From the NCBI GenBank assembly GCA_013416795.1, contig RQSC01000007.1, forward strand, positions 4,972 to 17,176: a stretch of 12,205 nucleotides of DNA, given 5' to 3'. Positions 1 to 6,296 of the stretch are shown here, piece after piece (position 1 is the first letter of the stretch; each line of letters opens with the position of its first letter). The stretch comes from Prasinococcaceae sp. CCMP 1430 (taxonomy: Eukaryota > Prasinodermophyta > Palmophyllophyceae > Prasinococcales > Prasinococcaceae). The notes below the pieces were generated by a model. It was not told the DNA's origin. It was given only the letters and a program-made list of their open reading frames with translations, and made no database searches. The translations under genes and the position numbers were made by a program.

Positions 1-89
<89 letters not shown>

Positions 90-128
90 CCACATACGCC
101 CGCACACGCACACGCACACGCACGCGCG
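1..128. repeat. (CA)n microsatellite inside an intron
   Basis: Pure CA dinucleotide repeat for about the first 80 bases, decaying into CA/CG-rich sequence up to about 128. It runs into the window edge, so its full length is unknown. It lies just upstream of a good 3' splice site (TCTCCCGCAG, ending at 138), so on the + strand it is intron sequence of the gene that ends at 699. Confidence 0.95.
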
Positions 129-138
129 TCTCCCGCAG

Positions 139-357
139 GCAAGGGCTTCGTCGCCCCGCCCGCGCCCTTCGTGGCGGTCACGCTGGTGGCCACCGCGCTG
201 CTGGTGGGCGGCTGGCGCCTCGCCTACGACCGGCTGGCGCCGTACGACCCCGCTGCGGGCGCCGCGCCGGGCAGCGGCCGCTCCGGCAACGCCTTCGAGC
301 TCTTCGACCTGCTGGGGGGGCTCACGGTAAGCGAGCGCGCGTTTGTGTGTGTGTGTA

Positions 358-411
<54 letters not shown>

Positions 412-437
412 CGCATGCGCGCGCGTGTGTGTGTGTA

Positions 438-498
<61 letters not shown>

Positions 499-499
499 N

Positions 500-590
<91 letters not shown>

Positions 591-699
591 GAATGCGCAC
601 CAGTGTGTGTGCACGCGTGGGCACGCGCGCGTGCGTGCGCACGGCTGTGCGGCCGCTGACCCACACGCATGCCCCCCCCTCCTGCAGAAACGGTGGTAG
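139..699 (+). CDS. Partial gene, last two coding exons; unidentified protein with one membrane segment
   Basis: I do not recognise this gene; only its 3' end is in the window. The model is join(139..326, 688..699). The first visible exon follows TCTCCCGCAG and enters in phase 1 (two bases complete a codon). It reads KGFVAPPAPF and then a hydrophobic stretch of about 20 residues (FVAVTLVATALLVGGWRLAY), a probable transmembrane helix, followed by a polar Gly/Ala/Pro-rich loop and the end FELFDLLGGLT. The donor is GTAAGC at 327 and the acceptor CTCCTGCAG ends at 687, both phase 0. The last exon encodes only K-R-W and stops with TAG at 697-699. Such a short terminal exon is easily missed. The codon-like composition of 139-326 contrasts sharply with the flanking repeats. 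Inference: C-terminal tail of a membrane protein; function unknown. Confidence 0.7.
327..687 (+). other. Intron made largely of (TG)n
   Basis: GTAAGC donor at 327 and CTCCTGCAG acceptor ending at 687; 361 nt, phase 0. Almost the whole intron is TG repeat plus CG/TG alternation. No splice signal other than this pair fits the short K-R-W-stop exon as well. Confidence 0.75.
341..589 (+). repeat. Compound (TG)n microsatellite with an ambiguous base
   Basis: Two long TG tracts (about 362-408 and 443-589) are each preceded by the same lead-in: a TG run followed by TACGCACG (about 347-363 and 427-443). This suggests an internal duplication of roughly 80 bp. An N at 499 and a phase slip of the repeat at that point indicate an unresolved assembly, so the tract length is not reliable. 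Confidence 0.95.
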
Positions 700-956
700 A
701 CGCCGCCGGTGAGCCGCCGGCGCACGCGCGGCCGCTGCCGATGCGCGCGCAGGCTTTGTAAAGAGCGAGCGAGGCGCAGTGGGGCCGCGGTGCCCCCGCG
801 GCGCGAGCGCGAGCGCGCACGAGCGCGCACACACACACACACACACAAGAACACACACACGCGCGCATGTGCGCACGCGCGCGCGCGCGCGCGCGCGCGC
901 GTGCGCACACACACGACCGCGCGCCGCCGCGCGAACACGAACACGCGCATGTCTCT
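700..956. repeat. Spacer with CA/CG alternating purine-pyrimidine tract
   Basis: The 3' flank of the first gene holds no credible coding sequence. About 800-916 is dominated by alternating purine-pyrimidine sequence: CA repeats (about 828-847 and 852-860), a long CG run with CG/CA flanks (about 861-905) and CA again (905-914). Such sequence is the classic Z-DNA-forming type. Open frames across it encode only His/Thr/Arg/Ala low complexity. Confidence 0.8.
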
Positions 957-1021
957 TTACGTGTAGTTCAATTATTCATATTCTTTAACCACGGGAGCCT
1001 ACTTTTTCCACGTCAGATTGC
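951..1021 (+). promoter_or_regulatory. AT-rich island, probable promoter / 5' leader of the SGNH-like gene
   Basis: An AT-rich stretch with T-runs and TATTCATATTCTTTAA-type sequence (about 971-988) sits in otherwise very GC-rich DNA, ending at the first ATG (1022) of the next gene. Position and composition suggest a core promoter. This is inference; a 3' processing region of the upstream gene is an alternative. Confidence 0.35.
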
Positions 1022-2821
1022 ATGCGTTGCAAGTTCCCCCGCGGCGCGCGCGCGCGCGCGCCTGCGCGTTCAACGGCGCGTGCGCGGGGTGCGGCGAGTG
1101 CGAGAGGGAGGGAGGTCAGGCCTCGCGCGCCGCGCGGCGCCGCGCTGCTGGCCGCGCTGCTGGCCGCGCTGCTGAACGCGCTGTTGAACGCGCCTGCGCC
1201 CGCGCGAGCAGACCGGCCGGGCGCGCGAGAGAGTGCTCTGATGGACAAGGGAAGTGAAAAGGGAGGTGATGGCGCGGAGGCGTATGCGTACTCGTACACG
1301 CTCCCGCCAGCGACCCGCTGGGCAGGGCTGTCGCACCTGGGTGACCTCACGCGCCTCGCGACGGCGTACGAGCGCCTGCGAGCGGGCGAGCGCGTGCGCT
1401 TCGTCGCTTACGGCACCTCTATCACTGCTAACGGGGGATGTCACCACATGACCGAGGACGGCCAGACGCACTGCGTCGGAGAGGACTTCCTGCCTGGTCA
1501 CAAAGACTTCTCGGACGACCTCGCGCAGATGGTCGAGGTGAAGGACGGTTGGTTCAAAATGGTGGCGCGCCACGTCACGCGTCGCTTTCCGCACCCTGGC
1601 CACGAGTTCATCAACGTCGGCAAGCACGCAGGCTCGCTGGGTACCTCCGTGTCGTGCGCGAGCGACTCGCTCTTTCCCGCGGGCCACGTGGACGTCGTCT
1701 TCATTGAGTACGCCTGCATGACCGACATGATCGCCATTCGCGACCGCGAGCACATCGACATGGAGAAGCCACTCTCGCAGGACCAGCTCGCGCTAGAGCG
1801 CGTGCTGCGCAAGTTCATGGCACCCGCGCGCGGCCGCCCCGCTGCCGTGGTGATGGTCAACACGTTCCACTGGTGCCGCAACGAGGCGCACTGCGTGGTA
1901 CCCGAGGGCGCCGCGGGCGCGGGGCAGCAAGTGCCGCTGAGTTATGACTCGATGGCCAATACGTTCCTCCGCAACGGCGACGACGGCTTCGCGCCGCTGC
2001 TTAAGTACTACGGGCAGGCCGCAGTCAGCACGCGCGACGCGTTGTACCACCACGCGGCCTCCGGCGAGCCTGGCTTCGGCCTGGCGGACATGATCAAGGA
2101 GGGCGACATGGGCGTACACCACAACCTGCAAGGGGGCAAATACGTCGCGGACCTCGTGGTGCACCTGCTCGAGACGGCTTGGGAGCACGCTGCCGCGGCG
2201 GATCTCGCGATAGCCGAGGGCCTGGACGGGCAGGTCTCCGCGCCGGCCCTCCCGCCGCCGCTGTGGCCGGGCAACTTCATACAGCGCGCCATCAGCTGCT
2301 GGACGTTCCACCACGAGGAGGGCAAACGCGTGTTGTCGCGGGCGGACGGCTGGCAGTGGAGCGACCACGAGAGGGGCGCCGGCGGCGCGGAAAAGGCGGG
2401 GATGTGGGCGGACACGCCTGGGGCGGTGCTTGAGGGCCGGCTGAGCACCATGGCGCTCGACACGGGCGTGTCGGACGTCTCCTCGGTGCGCACTGCCCTC
2501 AAGCTGGAGTACGTGTCGAGCTATGAGCACTTCGGTGTGGTGCGCCTCGAGTGCGTGTCGGGCTGCGTGTGCGACACCACGCGCGTGAGCGCGCACGTCG
2601 TCGATCGCGCGGAGGGCTCGCCCATTCGTGACGTGGAGCTCGACGTGACGCCGTCGGCGGAGTGTGTGGTGCGCATCACGCTGCTCGAGGAGACCGACTC
2701 GGGGGAGCATTACTTCAAGGTGCTCGCCATGCAGAGCGAGTGGCGCCCAGGGGCGGTGAAAGACGATGGGGCACGCAGGCTGCTCGGTGAGGCGGCCTGG
2801 TTGCGCGAACTGGCCACATAG
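1022..2821 (+). CDS. SGNH/GDSL-type hydrolase-like protein, possible type II membrane anchor
   Basis: Intronless frame of 599 residues. Residues about 125-390 resemble an SGNH hydrolase: block I FVAYGTSITANGG (candidate nucleophile Ser133, Thr in place of the Asp of GDS), a block II-like NVGKHAGSLGT (Asn198, Gly200), a strand VDVVFIEYACMTD where the GxND block normally lies, and a C-terminal GDMGVHHNLQGG (Asp362, His366/367). The C-terminal part (about 415-575), with GWQWSD, YVSSYEHFG, CVSGCVC and GEHYFKVL, matches from memory the accessory region of plant/algal SGNH-like proteins. Family members are esterases or acyl-group transferases/hydrolases on glycans; the substrate here is unknown. 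The start is uncertain: ATG 1022 gives a basic region and a hydrophobic stretch (about 40-57) that could be a Golgi/ER signal anchor; ATG 1241 (MDKGSEKGG) gives a 526-residue protein without it. Block III lacks the usual Asn, so activity is not assured. Confidence 0.82.
   Translation: MRCKFPRGARARAPARSTARARGAASARGREVRPRAPRGAALLAALLAALLNALLNAPAPARADRPGARESALMDKGSEKGGDGAEAYAYSYTLPPATRWAGLSHLGDLTRLATAYERLRAGERVRFVAYGTSITANGGCHHMTEDGQTHCVGEDFLPGHKDFSDDLAQMVEVKDGWFKMVARHVTRRFPHPGHEFINVGKHAGSLGTSVSCASDSLFPAGHVDVVFIEYACMTDMIAIRDREHIDMEKPLSQDQLALERVLRKFMAPARGRPAAVVMVNTFHWCRNEAHCVVPEGAAGAGQQVPLSYDSMANTFLRNGDDGFAPLLKYYGQAAVSTRDALYHHAASGEPGFGLADMIKEGDMGVHHNLQGGKYVADLVVHLLETAWEHAAAADLAIAEGLDGQVSAPALPPPLWPGNFIQRAISCWTFHHEEGKRVLSRADGWQWSDHERGAGGAEKAGMWADTPGAVLEGRLSTMALDTGVSDVSSVRTALKLEYVSSYEHFGVVRLECVSGCVCDTTRVSAHVVDRAEGSPIRDVELDVTPSAECVVRITLLEETDSGEHYFKVLAMQSEWRPGAVKDDGARRLLGEAAWLRELAT
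1141..1192 (+). repeat. 12-nt tandem repeat in the SGNH-like N-terminus
   Basis: Four copies of a 12-mer, two identical CGCGCTGCTGGC units followed by two variants ending in GAA. They encode the repeating Ala-Leu-Leu stretch that would form the hydrophobic anchor (residues about 40-57). Either a young repeat expanded within a true signal anchor or, if translation starts at 1241, a repeat in the 5' UTR. Confidence 0.85.
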
Positions 2822-3429
2822 CTCGCTCGTGTAAGCACGCGCAGCACACGTGTCCCCGTGCATGTCTCAGCGGATCGCGCGCACGCGCCCGCGCCCCCGC
2901 CCGCGCGCACCTCCTGCTCCTCGCCGGCCGGGCGAGCGAGCATCTGCTATCGCCGCCGCCGCCCCCGATAGATTCCCTTCACAGGGCCACCTGCGCGCGT
3001 GATTGACGCCTTTGTGTGTGTGTGTGTGTTGTGTGGCACTGTGCGCCCAAACGCGCGAGTCCATTGAAAGTGACCTGGTGCACATCAAAACGCATGCGCT
3101 TCAACAATGCCTTCAGAAAGGAGGCACACAAAAATCGGAGGGTGTGTGCTGGCCACACGGCGTACACGCAGCGGCTGCGCGCCCGCGCCCCTCCTTCACC
3201 CGCCTCTGCGCGGCGCGGCCGCGTCCGCGCCGCCCCCCGCACTGCGGCTCGGCGGGCCGCCGGCGGCGCCGCCGCCGACGCTTTTCGTGCCGCAGCAGGG
3301 GGCGATCGGCAGTTGTGGGGCGGGCGAGGGGCGCGGCGACGAGCACAGGCGGCGAGCGCGTGCCGTGCATATTGACGCATATCCGGCACTCTCAACGGTG
3401 CTGGCGGGCGGCCAAGCGCGGGCGCGCCG
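2822..3429. other. Intergenic region, no convincing gene
   Basis: About 600 nt between two + strand genes. It holds the 3' flank of the SGNH-like gene, a short TG run (about 3012-3029), a less GC-rich stretch (about 3050-3130) and a C/G-rich block (about 3170-3350). Open frames here are Arg/Ala/Pro-rich with no recognisable domain and are best read as composition artefacts. The promoter of the downstream gene must lie here. An imperfect hairpin (TGCCG...CGGCA, 3361-3388, with two GCATAT copies inside) is the only structured element I see near its start. Confidence 0.6.
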
Positions 3430-6018
3430 ATGGTCACGAGTGGCGCACACGCTGGGCGGCCAGAGGAGATGTTGGCACATCAAACGTCCCGAAGATGGGA
3501 AAGGCCTGCGGCGCTCGCCGGGGGGCGGAATCTTCTTCGTGCGCGACCACGTCGTGCCCAGCTGTTTGTGTTGGCGGCGGTGCTCGTGTCTTTTTGCGCA
3601 TGCACCGCAGCGGTGTCTCTCACCGCCAACGCCGCTGGCGGGCTCTTTGTCACTATTTCCTACACGAGCGATGAACCCCTCTCGGGGCTGCAGTTCGAGC
3701 TGGCGGACGCCGCCAGTGGCGCGCCGCTCGTCCTTGTGGGGGATGGACAGGGCGGCGCAGCGGCTGCCGCACAATTTGATGTTGCGACAAGTACGGAGCC
3801 AGGCGTGGTGCGTGCGCGACAACGCGTGCTGCACTCTCTAGAGTCTTCCGCACGAACTCGAGCACGCGTCTCCGCTCGTTGTCATGCGCAGACAAGCGCC
3901 AATGCAGACGCATCTGACTGACACATCCTCGCATCGCGCTCCGACGAAAATGGGCGCGCGCACGGCGTTGATGCTGGAGCAAAGGTGCTCGTTTTCAGCC
4001 CTGCATTCACCAGCAGCCTGCCGCCTGCCTCAACTTCGACTTTGCTCACCACTGTCACTCTTGCGGTGGCTATGGCAGATGGGGACCAAGCCTGCATCCG
4101 GGACCCTGTCGCGACCGCATCCTCGGGCGGTGGCAATATCACTGTGGATGTGTCGCTGTCACCTTGCGAGGGTGCAGATGAGGGCGGAGGGGCAACTCCT
4201 CCCAGCGATGCGCCATTGCCTCTGCCGACAGGCTTCGACGTGGCGCTTTCGGCGTCCGATAGTGATGCGGACGGTCTGGTGACGATTACCACTGCGTCTG
4301 CGGTGCCGTTTTCCTCTTTTAGTTTCTTGCTGCAAGCACCGGATGGTTCCCTAGTCGCTCTGAGCGGCACTGACGATCCTCCCAGCGGCGCTGCCCCTCA
4401 GGCTGGCTTCACCGTACTGGTGTCTACCGGGCCGGGGGGAGGCAAAACCAGGGTGAACGCGTTTGATCCGTCTGGCCAGAGTATCGGGCCTTTCGCGGAA
4501 GGTACTGTTCTTGTGGTCCTTCAGGTGTCGGCCTCCGGGGGTGTGGCGGGCGCTTGCGTGGCTGATGCGAGCGTCTCCTCCGGCTCCGTTGACGTCGAGG
4601 GGAGCCCTCTTCGCGTGTCGACGGACTGCGAAGGCGGGGAAGCGCCACCAACGCCGCCACCGCCCTCGAGCTCTACGCCTCCGTCCGAGCCTGCTCCGCC
4701 TCCTCCCCCGAGTCCCACCGTCGTAGGCCTACCGGCGGGCTTCGACGTGGCCCTTTCGGCGTCCGACAGTGATGCGGACGGTCTGGTGACCATCACTGCC
4801 GTGTCGGCGGTGTCATTTGTCGCCTTCGAGTTCAGGTTGCAAGCGCCCGACGGTTCTTTGGTCGTCCTGAGTGGCACCGACGACCCTCCCAGCGGCGCTG
4901 CCTCGGGCTTCTCCGTCTTTGTGTCTGTCGACCAAACCAAGGTGACCGCGTTTGATCCGTCCGGCCAGAGTATCGGGCCTTTTGCGGAAGGTACTGTTCT
5001 TATGGCCCTGCGGGTGTCGGCCTCCGGGGGCGTGGCGGGCGCTTGCGTGGCTGATGCTAGCGTCTCCTCCGGCTCCGTTGACGTCGAGGGGAGCCCTCTT
5101 CGCGTGTCGACGGACTGCGAAGACGGGGAAGCGCCACCAACGCCGCCACCACCACCACCTAGCCCACCCTCCCCGTTGGAAAGTGGTGGAGGAGGTGCCA
5201 CGGGCGCGGAAGATGTCGTCATGGATATGAGCGATGTGGACGCCAGCGGAACGCTGACAGTCGGCTACACGAGCAAGGTACCCATTTACGCCTTCGATAT
5301 CGTCCTCGCGGATGCCTCCGGAAATACGATCGCAGTTGCCGAGGCCTTTGGGGGCGAGGCGGATGCTGCTGGCTTCGACGTCACAATAGACGGAAACACC
5401 GGAGTCGTGCGTGGCTCTGCGGCTGGCCTCGGCGAGCGCGCGGGCGATGTGGGGGTGGACAGTAGTCTGCGCCAGCAGGATCCTCAGCCCGTCCCCGCGT
5501 CCTCGGAGCAGCGTGTGCTCACACAACTGCGGCTGACAGACCCACCCCAGGAGGGCACCAGCCTGTGCACGAAAGAGGTGGCCTTCGAGGGGAGCGACGG
5601 CGAGCAGCTCACTGCGAGAGAACCCTGCGACAAGAGTGGCGCTGTGCCCTCCCCACCGCCTTCGCCCTCTGGCAGCAACAATGCGAACGACGGAAACAAC
5701 GATGGCGGCGGTGGTGGCCTCAGCGCAGGGGCCATCTTTGGCATTGTCATCGGATCGACGGTGGGAGGCGTGCTGCTAGTAGCGCTAGTGGTGTTCCTCC
5801 TGTCCAGACGCAGCCGCGAACGCCGCCCGGCGGCCATCTCGCCGTCGCAACGCAACGGCGGCGTCAATGGTGCGAGCGGCTCCTCTCCGCAACCGCCGCC
5901 AGGTGAGAGCGACTTCACCAACAAGGTCACGAACGTTACGAACGAGTCGGCCGCCGGCTCACCGCCTATCAACCGCCCGTCGCGCGGTGGCAAGGGGCAG
6001 TTCGTGGAACTGGTATAA
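3430..6018 (+). CDS. Type I membrane protein with four cohesin-like domains and Pro-rich linkers
   Basis: Model join(3430..3807, 3985..6018), 803 residues. Order: basic N-terminus; signal peptide core QLFVLAAVLVSFCACTAA (about 44-61); domain 1 (about 62-200) with VTISYTSDEPLSGLQFEL; domains 2 and 3 (about 209-345 and 378-515), near copies starting GFDVALSASDSDADG; domain 4 (about 537-674) with LTVGYTSKVPIYAFDIVL; a Pro/Ser/Asn/Gly linker; transmembrane helix FGIVIGSTVGGVLLVALVVFLL (about 711-732); a stop-transfer SRRSRERR; a tail of about 65 residues ending GQFVELV. The Y-T-S-x-x-P-I/L-x-F/L-x-F pattern followed by a Gly/Ala-rich stretch and a [GQ]F-x-V motif is typical of cohesin-like beta-sandwich domains; each domain ends in a Cys pair about 20-25 residues apart, probably a disulfide. 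Linkers such as PPTPPPPSSS and PPTPPPPPPSPPSP resemble algal cell-wall proteins. Inference: cell-surface or scale/matrix adhesion protein. An alternative start is ATG 3469, which keeps the signal peptide. Confidence 0.78.
3808..3984 (+). other. Intron in the cohesin-like gene (inferred)
   Basis: GTGCGT donor at 3808 and GCAAAG acceptor ending at 3984; 177 nt, phase 0. The frame is the same on both sides but TGA at 3919-3921 interrupts it. Splicing gives FDVATSTEPGV-VLVFSPAF, which has exactly the same spacing as FSVFVSVDQTKVTAFD in domain 3. The pyrimidine tract before the acceptor is weak. An AG at 3890-3891 is better preceded but leads to the TGA, and the AG at 3997-3998 is out of phase with this donor. 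Confidence 0.6.
4231..4661 (+). repeat. Internal duplication, copy A (cohesin-like domain 2)
   Basis: Direct repeat of 4738..5150 including the start of the Pro-rich linker. Copy A is 18 nt longer (six extra residues around PQA and the Gly-rich GPGGGK loop). Similarity is patchy: nearly identical at the first 55 nt and the last 137 nt, divergent in between. Confidence 0.92.
4738..5150 (+). repeat. Internal duplication, copy B (cohesin-like domain 3)
   Basis: Second copy of the domain at 4231..4661. The last 137 nt (5014-5150) differ from 4525-4661 at only three positions by eye. Both copies end in the same linker beginning APPTPPPP. Confidence 0.92.
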
Positions 6019-6296
6019 TCGCTGCTGGCCGAGCGAGGCAACAGCTCGTTGGTAGCGCTCGTTTTCTTCAGCCTGCACAGCGCGAGGCTGAGTGATGCTA
6101 TTTACTTCACAGTCTTCCAGGCGTGCGCCCACGCTCGTTCTCGTCCCAAGGTGGAACACGCGAGGGAGCACATAGCGCGCAGGGAATTCACGCGCGCGTC
6201 GTCGGTAGGAAATAAGCATCCAAATGAGGGAGTGAGCACACGCTGCAAAGCGCCCTCGCACGACAGGCCATGGTGGCCTTCAGAGCGCGCTTGCTC
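6019..6296. other. Intergenic region between convergent genes
   Basis: Holds the 3' flanks of the + strand cohesin-like gene (stop TAA 6016-6018) and the - strand EF-hand gene (stop ending at 6297). Somewhat less GC-rich around 6085-6120 and 6205-6230. No gene seen. Confidence 0.6.

Noticed and set aside
171-912. Long open frames of Val-Cys or Thr-His repeats on both strands
   Set aside because: They are produced by the TG/CA microsatellite, which has no stop codons in these frames; only 139-326 and 688-699 look coding.
1-916. CRISPR or telomere-like array
   Set aside because: The repeats are simple dinucleotides without regular spacers or a telomere unit.
1793-2863. Long antisense open frame (356 residues, - strand) opposite the SGNH-like gene
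   Set aside because: It is Arg/His-rich with no motif, and arises from GC-rich codon composition of the real gene on the + strand, which has recognisable blocks.
3003-3841. Overlapping + strand open frames before and across the start of the cohesin-like gene
   Set aside because: Arg/Ala/Pro-rich or mixed composition with no domain; the frame starting at 3430 carries the signal peptide and the first domain.
3919-3921. Pseudogene call for the cohesin-like gene because of the in-frame TGA
   Set aside because: A phase-0 GT-AG intron removes the stop and restores the domain spacing seen in the sister copies.
4231-5150. Mobile element with direct repeats
   Set aside because: Both copies are in-frame protein domains with linkers and the gap between them is itself coding; there are no terminal inverted repeats or transposase.
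4521-5526. Antisense open frames opposite the duplicated domains
   Set aside because: They repeat the same residues twice simply because the + strand DNA is duplicated; no independent coding signal.
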